Positions 55,594 to 64,000 of a stretch of DNA of 64,000 nucleotides are shown here, one piece after another. Within the stretch, counting starts at the first letter, position 1; the number at the start of each line of letters is the position of its first letter. The notes under the pieces are model-generated. The model was given only the letters and a program-made list of their open reading frames with translations, ran no database searches and was not told where the DNA came from. This DNA comes from Lysobacteraceae bacterium (GTDB taxonomy: Bacteria; Pseudomonadota; Gammaproteobacteria; Xanthomonadales; Xanthomonadaceae), in the NCBI GenBank assembly GCA_026005075.1, contig BPKJ01000005.1, forward strand, positions 62,001 to 126,000, in the 5' to 3' direction. Both the position numbers and the translations under genes were made by a program.

Positions 55594-56823
55594 CTAGCGC
55601 CGGATCAGCGCCCCCGCGAGGTGCGGGCCTTGCCCGTCGGGCTGGGTCCACACCACCACCGCGCGTCCGTCTCGGGCGGCGATCCGCGGCATGCCGGTGG
55701 CCCGTCCGGCAGGCAGGGTGGCGAGGGTCCGCGCCGTGCGCACCTTGCCGAGATGATCGACCTCGGCGAGCCGCAGCGCGGGCCGATCGTCCTCGCCGCC
55801 GAGCCACACGGCCAGCACGCTGTCCTCGGTCCAGGCGGCCAGGTCGACTCGCCCCTGCAGGGCCGGGCCGCGGTCCAGCGGCGGCAGGGGGCGCCAGCTG
55901 CCGGCAGCGCGCAGCGCAAGGCGCAGGACCGGGGTGCCCGCGTCCTGCGTCGGCCATGCGGCGAGCAGGCCGGGTTTCAGGGCCGCGACCGCCGGGCCGT
56001 TGACCGGACAGCCGGGCATGTTCCAGCGGTCGGGCGGAAGCGGGCGCGGGGCCGACCAGCCGGTGCCCAGGCGCGCGACCTCGAAGACGTCGCGGATCTC
56101 CTCGCGGGTACGGTCGCGGTACAGGGCGACCGGCCCTTGCTGGTCCCTGGCCAGCGCGGTGCGGCAGCAGTCGCAGGTGAGCTCGTCGAGCTCCTGCCGC
56201 TCGACGATGCCCGTGCGGGTGAGGACGGCCGTGTGCAGCGAGGTGTGCGCGGCGCTGTGGCCGTCGTCGTGGTCGTGACCCGCGCCGTCGGTCTGCATGC
56301 TGCGGCGACCATCCAGCCACACCGCGAGGACGCGGTCGTCGCCGTCGGCAAGGAGGCTTACGAAGCCGTGCTCGGTGGGGGTGCCGTCGTCATGCAGCCG
56401 TTCCGGCACCGACCAGCTCCGGCCCCGGTCACGGGAGCGGGTGGCGAGGATGTCGTAGGCATACGGTCGGGCCGGTTCGGAGCGGACGAGGATGAAGCCC
56501 ACCCAGTCGCCGTTGTCGGCGACGGTCAGGGACGGAAAATCCGCCCAGTTGACGAACCAGTCCCGGCCGCGCGCCACCTCGCCGAGCCGCGCGGGACGTC
56601 CGTCACGGTCGAGTTCGGCGAAACGGAGGACCGATGCGCCGTCCGCCTCGCGGTCGATCCAGCTGAGCAGGAAGCCCTCGGCGGTGGCGGTCACCGCAGG
56701 CTGCGCACGCCCGGGCAGCTCCAGCGCCTGCACGCGCATCTCGGCCAGCGCAGCGCCCGCGTCGAGCAAGGCCGCGAACAGCACCCAGAGGCGCGCGAGG
56801 AAGACGGAAGTGCGTGCAGGCAT
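55594..56823 (-). CDS. secreted sialidase-like beta-propeller protein
   Basis: 409 residues with a signal peptide (LWVLFAALLDAGAALAEM). The mature part has BNR-type Asp-box repeats (SRDRGRSWSVPERL; EVARLGTGWSAPRPLP) and strand motifs as in exo-alpha-sialidase-like proteins, but the three catalytic arginines of sialidases cannot be identified. Two unusual motifs, DGAGHDHDDGHSAAH near residue 195 and ELTCDCCRTALA near 225, could bind metal. The function is unknown. It is divergent from nothing close; fumA converges on it. Confidence 0.75.
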   Translation of the reverse strand: MPARTSVFLARLWVLFAALLDAGAALAEMRVQALELPGRAQPAVTATAEGFLLSWIDREADGASVLRFAELDRDGRPARLGEVARGRDWFVNWADFPSLTVADNGDWVGFILVRSEPARPYAYDILATRSRDRGRSWSVPERLHDDGTPTEHGFVSLLADGDDRVLAVWLDGRRSMQTDGAGHDHDDGHSAAHTSLHTAVLTRTGIVERQELDELTCDCCRTALARDQQGPVALYRDRTREEIRDVFEVARLGTGWSAPRPLPPDRWNMPGCPVNGPAVAALKPGLLAAWPTQDAGTPVLRLALRAAGSWRPLPPLDRGPALQGRVDLAAWTEDSVLAVWLGGEDDRPALRLAEVDHLGKVRTARTLATLPAGRATGMPRIAARDGRAVVVWTQPDGQGPHLAGALIRR

Positions 56824-56871
56824 GGCAACGGTCCCTGGTCCGGGAAGGGGAGGATGGCGGCGGACGGGATG

Positions 56872-58038
<1,167 letters not shown>

Positions 58039-58045
58039 GGCGGGC

Positions 58046-58891
58046 TCAGCGCGCCGCGCGCCGGTGCATGAAGGCCAGCCGCTCCAGCAGCGCCACGTCC
58101 TGCTCGTTCTTGATCAGGGCCCCGTACAGCGGCGGGATCAGCCGTGCCGGATCGCGCTCGGCGAGGGCGCTTGCGGGGATGCGGTCCGCCAGCAGCAGCC
58201 GCAGCCAGTCGATCAGTTCCGAGGTGCTGGGCTTCTTCTTCAGCCCCGGCACCTCGCGCAGCTCGAAGAAGACCTCGAGGGCGTGGTCGACGAGGCGTTT
58301 TTCGATGTCGGGAAAGTGCACCGCTACGATCCGTTCCAGCGTGGCGCGGTCCGGAAAGGCGATGTAGTGGAAGAAGCAGCGGCGCAGAAAGGCGTCCGGG
58401 AGCTCCTTCTCGTTGTTGGAGGTGATCAGGATGATGGGGCGGTGCCGGGCACGGATCGTCTCGTTGGTCTCGTAGACGTAGAACTCCATCCGGTCCAGTT
58501 CCTGCAGCAGGTCGTTGGGGAACTCGATGTCGGCCTTGTCGATCTCGTCGATCAGCAGCACCGCCCGGCGCTCCGACTCGAAGGCTTCCCAGAGCTTGCC
58601 GCGGCGGATGTAGTGGCGGATGTCGCCGACCCGGGGGTCACCGAGCTGCGAGTCGCGGAGGCGGCTGACCGCGTCGTACTCGTACAGGCCCTGATGCGCC
58701 TTGGTGGTCGACTTGATGTGCCAGGTGATCAGAGGCGCATCCAGCGAACGCGCCAGCTCCTCGGCAAGCAGGGTCTTGCCGGTGCCGGGCTCGCCCTTGA
58801 TCAGCAGCGGGCGCTCGAGCGTGATCGCGGCGTTGACCGCGATCCGCAGTGCATCCGTGGCGACGTAGCGATCGGTACCCTGGAATCTCAT
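58046..58891 (-). CDS. MoxR family AAA ATPase
   Basis: 281-residue AAA+ ATPase. Walker A IKGEPGTGKTLLAEELA near residue 35, Walker B VLLIDEIDKADIEFPNDLLQ near 110, sensor region ITSNNEKELPDAFLRRC, and arginine finger near the C-terminus. MoxR-type proteins work with VWA partners to insert cofactors or mature complexes; the VWA gene follows by 7 bp. ATG 58891 has AAGGAG eight bases upstream; the ATG two codons earlier is too close to the SD. Confidence 0.92.
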   Translation of the reverse strand: MRFQGTDRYVATDALRIAVNAAITLERPLLIKGEPGTGKTLLAEELARSLDAPLITWHIKSTTKAHQGLYEYDAVSRLRDSQLGDPRVGDIRHYIRRGKLWEAFESERRAVLLIDEIDKADIEFPNDLLQELDRMEFYVYETNETIRARHRPIILITSNNEKELPDAFLRRCFFHYIAFPDRATLERIVAVHFPDIEKRLVDHALEVFFELREVPGLKKKPSTSELIDWLRLLLADRIPASALAERDPARLIPPLYGALIKNEQDVALLERLAFMHRRAAR

Positions 58892-58992
58892 GGACATGGC
58901 TCCTTGCCGTGGGGGATGGCGGGTTCTGCCCGCTGCGTGGGCCGGCACAGGGTGGCAGACGGCGGTCGAGCGGTTACTCTGATGGCCCCGCG

Positions 58993-59430
58993 ATGCCCGA
59001 GCCGCCGCCCATGTACCTGCTTGCCAAGACCCTGCATCTCGTGTTCGTCATCAGCTGGATGGCGGCGGTGTTCTACCTGCCGCGGATCCTGGTCAACCTT
59101 GCCGAGGCGAGCGCCGAACCGGATGCGGTCGGCAGGCGGCTTGCGCTCATGGGACAGAGGCTCTACCGCTTCGGCCATGTGGTCTTCGCGCTGGCACTGC
59201 TCACCGGTCTTGGGCTGTGGGGGCACTTCAAGGTAGGGGGTGGATGGCTGCATGCCAAGCTGGCGCTGGTGGCGCTCATCCTCGTCCACTTCGTGGTCTC
59301 CGGGCGCTGGCTGCGACGCAGTGCGTCCGGGGCGGCGCTGCCGTCGGCGCGGGCCCTGCGCTGGTTCAACGAGATTCCGGTGCTGTTCCTGCTGGGCGTG
59401 GTCTGGCTGGCGCTGGCCAAGCCGTTCTGA
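58993..59430 (+). CDS. CopD/HemJ-family membrane protein
   Basis: 145 residues with four predicted membrane helices and conserved residues of HemJ-like proteins: KTLHLVFVISWMAAVFYLPR near the start, GWLHAKLALVALILVHFVV and LRWFNEIPVLFLLGVVWLAL. HemJ forms protoporphyrinogen IX oxidase; CopD relatives act in copper transport. Which of the two applies is not clear. ATG 58993 or the in-frame ATG 59011 could start it; the second is closer to the conserved core. Confidence 0.8.
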   Translation: MPEPPPMYLLAKTLHLVFVISWMAAVFYLPRILVNLAEASAEPDAVGRRLALMGQRLYRFGHVVFALALLTGLGLWGHFKVGGGWLHAKLALVALILVHFVVSGRWLRRSASGAALPSARALRWFNEIPVLFLLGVVWLALAKPF

Positions 59431-59444
59431 TCCCGATGCCCCGC

Positions 59445-60212
59445 TCAGGAACGGTCGCGGCCGCGTTCCCGGGCGATGCGCTCGCGGTCGAGCCGCATGA
59501 GGTAGCGCTGGATGATGGTCTGGGCCTGCGGCAGGAGCTGCTCGTACTCGCAGCCTGCGCAGCTGTGCAGGGGGCCGCTGCCGCGATGGCTGCGGAAGTT
59601 GCGGCGCACCCTGAGGGCGACCAGGGCCGGGCTGGATTCCGGCAGCAGCAGCCGGCAGGCCGCGAAATGCGCGCCCGGAACCAGCAGGTCCTCCGCACCG
59701 ACCGGGACCAGCAGCGAGACGCCGCCGCCGCTGATGTCGTGGATACGCGTGCGCAGCTCGCGCGGCGGGTGATCGGCGCTGGCCGGCAGCAGGAGCTGGC
59801 AGTAGGCGGGGTGGCTAGGCGGAACCTCGAGACGGAAGAACTCCCTGCGCTGCATGTACTGCACGCGATCGGGCAGCGGCGCGCGGTAGGCGGGCATGCC
59901 TTCGAAGTGGACCTTCTCGAAGGGCCCGGTCCGGAACCGCACGTTGATGCGGTCCACCTGGGTGGCGAAGGTGATCGTGTCGGCGGCCAGCACCTTGCGC
60001 TCGATGTGCGCATGCGGCGAGGCGTCCAGCACGATATGGCCGTGCCGGGCGTCGACGTCGAGCAGCACGGTCAGCAGCCCGATGCCGCCATCCCCGAGCG
60101 CAGCCTCGAGCATGCTGCGCTGCTCGATCATGCGCCGCAGCAGCACCTCGATGGCATCCGGGTCGTCCACGCCAAACCGGCGGTCGACGGGGATGGGGTC
60201 CGTGCTGGCCAT
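59445..60212 (-). CDS. ycgR: flagellar brake protein YcgR (PilZ domain)
   Basis: 255 residues. N-terminal YcgR domain (RFGVDDPDAIEVLLRRMIEQ) and a C-terminal PilZ domain with the c-di-GMP binding motifs RREFFRLEVP and DISGGGVSLLV. By binding c-di-GMP it slows the flagellar motor. ATG 60212 fits. Its frame is open upstream through 61805 without a stop, because the oxidoreductase gene next to it lost its stop (see that entry), not because the two genes are fused. Confidence 0.88.
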   Translation of the reverse strand: MASTDPIPVDRRFGVDDPDAIEVLLRRMIEQRSMLEAALGDGGIGLLTVLLDVDARHGHIVLDASPHAHIERKVLAADTITFATQVDRINVRFRTGPFEKVHFEGMPAYRAPLPDRVQYMQRREFFRLEVPPSHPAYCQLLLPASADHPPRELRTRIHDISGGGVSLLVPVGAEDLLVPGAHFAACRLLLPESSPALVALRVRRNFRSHRGSGPLHSCAGCEYEQLLPQAQTIIQRYLMRLDRERIARERGRDRS

Positions 60213-60363
60213 GCGCGCTGCGCCTCCGCGGGGTCGTGGGCGGGATCGAAGGGACGGTGGCCGCCGCCGTGCGCATCGGCCGGTGGTGGTGGTTCCTCCC
60301 CCGCGCATGGTAGCGGATGGCCGCCGGCCGGCGCAGACGTCCTGAGCGCGGGAAGGGCGGCCC

Positions 60364-60781
60364 TTGAAACGGCTTGGAGCGCTAGGGTGGTGGGGGCTGG
60401 CCTGGATCTGCCTTGCGCTGGCGGCGCTCGGCGTCGTTCTGCCGGGGCTGCCGACCACGCCGTTCGTGCTGCTGGCCGCATGGGCCGCGGCGCGCGGCTC
60501 GCCGCGCCTGCACGCCCGACTGCTCGCCCATCCCACCTTCGGACCGATGATCCGCGACTGGCAACGCGAGCACGCCGTCGCGCGGAGGGCCAAGTGGGCC
60601 GCCACCCTGACCATGCTGCTCTGCGCGCTGATCCTGTTCGCGCTGTCGCCCTCACCCTGGCCCGCCCTGATCGCCTCGGCCTGCATGGCCGCCGTTGCGC
60701 TCTGGCTGTGGCTCAGGCCGGAGCCGCGGGTGGGCGGGATCGAGGGGGAGGATCCGTCCTGCGGATCGGCGTGGGCGGTGA
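60364..60781 (+). CDS. ybaN: YbaN family (DUF454) membrane protein, end reconstructed
   Basis: Short membrane protein of unknown function. TTG 60364 has GGAAGG seven bases upstream and gives MKRLGALGWWGLAWICLAL, the usual start; helices and the conserved VVLPGLPTTPFVLLAAWAA follow, then HARLLAHPTFGPMIRDWQ. As given, the frame runs on without a stop to 61089 antisense to the oxidoreductase. Removing one G from the run at 60744-60748 gives a stop at 60779-60781 and a 138-residue protein, in the family's normal range. Confidence 0.78.
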
Positions 60782-61805
60782 GCAGGACCAGCTTGCCCTG
60801 GGTCAGGCCGGATTCGAGCAGCGCCTGCGCCCTGGCGGCCTCGTGCAAGGGCAGGCAGTGCAGCGGCGGAGGGTTGAGGTCGCCGGCGGCAAAGCGCTGC
60901 AGCAGCCACTCCATGCCTTCGCGCAGCATGGGAGCCTGCGATTGCAGAAAGCTCAGGTTGGCGGCGACCACGCTGCGGTTGTGGCGGGTCATGGCCAGCG
61001 GCGAGAACCTCGGCGTGCGCCACCAGTCCCACGCAAGGCGCAGCCAGTTCACCTGCCCGTCGCGGGGCAGCATGCTGTGGAATCCGTAGACCACGAGCGT
61101 CCCAGCCGGGGCCAGCAGGGCATAGCTGTGGCGCAGGGTGGCGACCCCGGAGGCGTCGAACACGGCATCGAAGCCCTCGGGGGCATGCTCCCGCACCTGC
61201 TGCCACCATGGGGCGGCCTTGCCGCGCACCACCACCTCGGTCGCGCCCGCGCGGCGCGCCGTCTCCACCTTGTCCGGATGGCCGACCACTCCGGTCACCC
61301 GGCAGCCGGCCAGCCTGCCGAGCTGGACCAGTGCCCCGCCGACGCCGCCGGCCGCGGAATGCACCAGCCAGCGATCGCCACGGCGCGGGTTGAGCTTGCG
61401 GTGGGCGAGGAACCACGCGGTCAGGAACGCCGTCGGCACCGAGGCGGCCTCGGCCATGCTCCAGCCCGGGGGGATGGGGAACACCTGCCCGGCAGGGAGC
61501 ACGATGCGCTCGGTGTAGCCGCCGAACAGGGTCAGGGCCAGCACGCGGTCGCCCACCTGCCAGCCGGTCACGCCCTCGCCGAGGGCGTCGACCAGGCCGG
61601 CGACCTCGAACCCGGGCACGATCGGATAGCCGTGCAGTTCCTTCGCCGAGGCATACAGCCCCATGCGAACGATGCCGTCGGCGTAGTTGACCCCCGCCGC
61701 GTGCACGGCAATGCGCACCTCGCCGGGTCCTGGCACGGGGTCGGGCAGCTCGACCCGGCGCAATGCCTCGTAGCCGCCGGGACGATCGATGCGGATCGCG
61801 TGCAT
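60713..61805 (-). CDS. medium-chain dehydrogenase/quinone oxidoreductase, end reconstructed
   Basis: Zinc-independent MDR protein, close to quinone oxidoreductase/VAT-1 types. MHAIRIDRPGGYEALRRVEL; VNYADGIVRMGLYASAKELH; a coenzyme-binding SAAGGVGGALVQLGRLAGCR near residue 150 (Rossmann AAGGVG); C-terminal LTQGKLVLLTAHADPQD. As given, the frame has no stop and continues through to 59445, reading ybaN backwards and then ycgR. Removing one G at 60744-60748 gives a stop at 60713-60715 and overlaps ybaN's end by 69 bp. Activity on NADPH and quinones is inferred. Confidence 0.82.
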
Positions 61806-61934
61806 GCGGAAGGTCCCTTCGCGGCGGCCCGCAAACGGGCCGCGACCGGCCTATGCTGCCATGGCGCCCTGCGGGTGTGGCGTGCCGCGGCCCGAGGGCG
61901 TAGCATCGCCGGCCTCGCACCAGGGAGTCCGATC

Positions 61935-62426
61935 ATGCAGGCCGAGAAGGACCGCGTCGTTCGCTTTCACTACTGGCTGCGGCCCCTGCCGGAACCCGAT
62001 GCCCTGCTGGAGTCCTCGGCCGGCGGCGAGCCGGTCACGGTCCTGCTCGGTCACGGCGCCTTGCTTCCGGCCCTGGAACAGGCCCTGCTCGGACGCAGCG
62101 CGGGGGAGCGGTTTTCCGTCGATGTCGAGGCTGGCCGGGCCTATGGGCCGCATCGCCCGGAGCTGGTGCAGCGGGTGTCGCGGAAGCACTTCAAGGACCC
62201 GGGCAGGCTGCGTGCCGGCCAGCAGGCGCTCGTTGCAACCCGGGACGGGCCGCGTCCGGTCACCGTGCTCAAGGTGGGCATGAGCGTGGTCGACGTCGAC
62301 CTCAACCACCCTCTTGCCGGCCGCGACCTGCGTTTCGAGATCGAGCTGATCGAGGTGCGTGCCGCAACGCCGGAGGAGCTCGAGCACGGCCATGCGCACG
62401 GGCCCGGGGGACATCGGCACGACTGA
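61935..62426 (+). CDS. slyD: FKBP-type peptidyl-prolyl cis-trans isomerase SlyD
   Basis: 163 residues. SlyD architecture: an FKBP domain split by an insert-in-flap domain (AGRAYGPHRPELVQRVSRKH), DVDLNHPLAGRDLRFEIEL at the end of the FKBP domain, and a histidine-rich tail HGHAHGPGGHRHD that binds nickel. It assists folding and metal insertion. ATG 61935 fits, with no strong SD. Confidence 0.92.
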   Translation: MQAEKDRVVRFHYWLRPLPEPDALLESSAGGEPVTVLLGHGALLPALEQALLGRSAGERFSVDVEAGRAYGPHRPELVQRVSRKHFKDPGRLRAGQQALVATRDGPRPVTVLKVGMSVVDVDLNHPLAGRDLRFEIELIEVRAATPEELEHGHAHGPGGHRHD

Positions 62427-62458
62427 GACGGCTCCGGCACAGGCCGGGCGGTTCCGGC

Positions 62459-63649
62459 TCAGAACAGCTCGACGTCGCCGGAGGCCATGTCGACCTGGGT
62501 GACCGGCTTGTGCGGCGGCTTCTCCCATTGCTGCCGGATCTCCTGCACCCGCCGTGCGATCGACTGCAGGGCGGCGAGGAGTTCCTCGTCGCGGGGGCCT
62601 CCGCTGCGGTGGAGGAGTTCCTGCAGGGAGGTGGCCTCGGCGTTGATCGCCTGCAGGCGCTCTAAGTGGACGAGTGCGGCACCCAGGGCCTGGGTCGCGA
62701 TGTCCTCGAACTGCAGCGAGCGCACCGCCTCGGCGACCGAGCCGTCGATGGCCTTGGCCGCGGCGCTGATTTCCTGGATGCCCTGCGAGATCGCGGCGTT
62801 GAGGGCCCCGACCTGCTGCATCAGGCGCGCCGACTCGTGCTTGGCCTCCTGGGCGCGGGTCATGTCCCGCGAGGCCATGCGCTGCACCGAGTCGCGAACC
62901 TTGGTGACCACCTCGCGCGAACTGTGGGCCAGCTTGCGGATCTGCTCGTTGAAGGCGGTCGAGCGCTCGGAAAGATTGCGAACCTCGTCGGCGACCACGG
63001 CGAAGCCGCGCCCGGCCTCGCCGGCACGGGCGGCCTCGATCGCCGCGTTCAGGGCCAGCAGGTTGGTCTGGTCGGCGATCGACTTGACGTCCTCGAGGAG
63101 GGCGAAGATGCCATCGAGGTGCTCGACCATGGTGTCGATGTGGGCAACGGTGCTGCTGCTCTGTCCGCTGACTTCCTCCAGCGCCTGCACCAGCTGCTCC
63201 ATCTGTCGCGAGGCTTCCAGCGCGAAGCGCTGCATGCCGACCTCGCCCTCGCGCTCGCCGGTGCGGTCGACCACCCGCGACACCGCGCCGGCCTGTTCGC
63301 GTGAATGCCTGGCCATGGCGTCGAAACTGCGCGAGAGGGTCTGCACGGCATCGCGGATGAGGGTCTGGGTGCGCCCGATCTCGTGCCGGCCGCCTTCAAG
63401 CTCGCGCGACACGAAGCTGCGCAGTTCGGACAGCACCTTGTCCTGTTCCTTCAGCAGCCTCGCCTCCTCGGGCGTGTGGCGTCGCGCCTCGTGGGCGAGC
63501 AGCCAGGCACCCACCGCCCAGGCCACGCTCGATGCCAGCGCAAAGCCGCCGACCACGACCGGGCCGAGGCCGGTGAAGAAGTAGCAGATCAGGAATGCCA
63601 GACTGAGGACCAGCCCCGGGCTCAGGTATTTCATGATCCTTGCATTCAT
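62459..63649 (-). CDS. methyl-accepting chemotaxis protein without periplasmic domain
   Basis: 396 residues. Two adjacent N-terminal membrane helices (residues 5-45; [20 protein letters not shown] and [19 protein letters not shown]) leave almost no periplasmic loop, so it should sense a cytoplasmic or membrane signal. The signalling hairpin is intact ([36 protein letters not shown]). The protein ends in MASGDVELF, a short acidic tail that may dock other chemotaxis proteins (inference). ATG 63649 is preferred to 63661. Confidence 0.9.
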   Translation of the reverse strand: MNARIMKYLSPGLVLSLAFLICYFFTGLGPVVVGGFALASSVAWAVGAWLLAHEARRHTPEEARLLKEQDKVLSELRSFVSRELEGGRHEIGRTQTLIRDAVQTLSRSFDAMARHSREQAGAVSRVVDRTGEREGEVGMQRFALEASRQMEQLVQALEEVSGQSSSTVAHIDTMVEHLDGIFALLEDVKSIADQTNLLALNAAIEAARAGEAGRGFAVVADEVRNLSERSTAFNEQIRKLAHSSREVVTKVRDSVQRMASRDMTRAQEAKHESARLMQQVGALNAAISQGIQEISAAAKAIDGSVAEAVRSLQFEDIATQALGAALVHLERLQAINAEATSLQELLHRSGGPRDEELLAALQSIARRVQEIRQQWEKPPHKPVTQVDMASGDVELF

Positions 63650-63701
63650 GGTGCCTTCCACACTCCCTGGTGTCGTTGTATCGGCCGGCTCGGCGACGCC
63701 T

Positions 63702-64000
63702 TTAGGCGGTGGCCTGTTCGAGCAGCCTGCCTGCGATCTGGTCCAGCGGCACGATGTCCATCACGGCGCCCAGACGGACCGCGCTGCCGGGCATGCCCCA
63801 GACCACCGAACTGGCCTCGTCCTGTGCCAAGGTATACGCCCCTGCCTCGCGCAATGCCAGCATGCCGCGCGCACCGTCGTCGCCCATGCCGGTGAGGATC
63901 GCGGCCACGGCATTGCGGCCCGCGGCCTCGGCCACCGAACGGAAGAGCACGTCGACGCTGGGACGGTGCCGGTTGACGGGCTCGTCATCGCCGATACGGC
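63702..64000 (-). CDS. cheB: CheB protein-glutamate methylesterase (5' end outside window)
   Basis: C-terminal 98 residues of the esterase domain; translation is open to the window edge with no start. Visible are [16 protein letters not shown], the catalytic Asp block [15 protein letters not shown] and [19 protein letters not shown]. It removes methyl groups from MCPs and lies directly upstream of the MCP gene on the same strand, so the two are probably co-regulated. Whether a receiver domain is present cannot be seen. Confidence 0.93.
   Translation of the reverse strand, partial: RIGDDEPVNRHRPSVDVLFRSVAEAAGRNAVAAILTGMGDDGARGMLALREAGAYTLAQDEASSVVWGMPGSAVRLGAVMDIVPLDQIAGRLLEQATA

Noticed and set aside
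59445-61805. A natural oxidoreductase-YcgR fusion protein of 786 residues
   Set aside because: The middle 180 residues are the reverse reading of ybaN; one base change restores a stop, so the fusion is not credible.
59217-62426. A 1069-codon plus-strand frame over ycgR, ybaN, the oxidoreductase and slyD
   Set aside because: Only its last 163 codons are a real protein (slyD); the rest is a shadow frame.

Overview
The window is GC-rich (roughly 70%), gene-dense chromosomal DNA from a gammaproteobacterium, most likely of the order Xanthomonadales (Lysobacterales). The evidence is the xanthomonad type of histidyl-tRNA synthetase (N-terminus IKPRTAPG), the recN-hrcA-grpE-dnaK-dnaJ-dapB block, clpS-clpA facing infA, and a NUDIX-mnmA-hflD operon. 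The genus cannot be read from the sequence. No prophage, plasmid or CRISPR array is visible. The only mobile element is one IS110-family insertion sequence.

Layout. 1-7.8 kb: a partial acyl-CoA ligase, a small lipoprotein, and acnA and acnB transcribed away from each other across a structured 324-bp gap. 7.8-12.9 kb: hflD, mnmA and a NUDIX gene (minus strand), then clpS-clpA and infA. 13.1-17.4 kb: hisS overlapping an aromatic amino-acid ammonia-lyase with an internal insertion, then a BacNav-type voltage-gated sodium channel. 17.4-23.5 kb: a minus-strand run (transglutaminase-like, esterase/phytase-like propeller, SPFH, ribbon-helix-helix, membrane protein, VanY) split by the IS110 element. 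23.6-28.6 kb: purT (frameshifted), a secreted nuclease-fold protein, bpt, a frameshifted class III cyclase, two tRNAs, and a protein with a histone-H1-like tail. 28.7-34.5 kb: mtnA, HIT, dienelactone hydrolase, rimO, greB and an AbgT transporter. 34.6-42.1 kb: recN, then hrcA-grpE-dnaK-dnaJ with two good sigma-32 promoter candidates, then dapB. 42.1-51.5 kb: amidotransferase, Gfa and PhzF proteins, an SprA-related protein, fumC, a TonB-dependent receptor, rlmC, a BaiN-like flavoprotein and tRNA-Arg. 51.5-64 kb: two divergent GGDEF genes, msrB, class I fumarase, a secreted propeller, a VWA/MoxR pair, a CopD/HemJ-like protein, ycgR, ybaN and a quinone oxidoreductase meeting tail to tail, slyD, a short MCP, and the end of cheB.

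Working together. The window carries two non-homologous aconitases and two non-homologous fumarases, giving paired isozymes for two TCA steps. Protein quality control is well represented (ClpS/ClpA, Bpt as an N-degron enzyme, GrpE/DnaK/DnaJ/HrcA, SlyD, MsrB). The signalling genes (GGDEF pair, FHA-GGDEF, YcgR, MCP, CheB, cyclase) suggest a motile, c-di-GMP-regulated lifestyle.

Two observations stand out. First, the 5' noncoding part of the IS110 element contains short segments that match or complement both of its ends and flanks around a CT core, as expected for a bridge RNA. Second, five places carry what looks like one extra base, mostly in G/C runs: purT, the cyclase (twice), the tRNA-Gly variable loop, and the ybaN/oxidoreductase junction. 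At that junction, removing one G restores the stop codons of both convergent genes. Assembly error is the simplest explanation.
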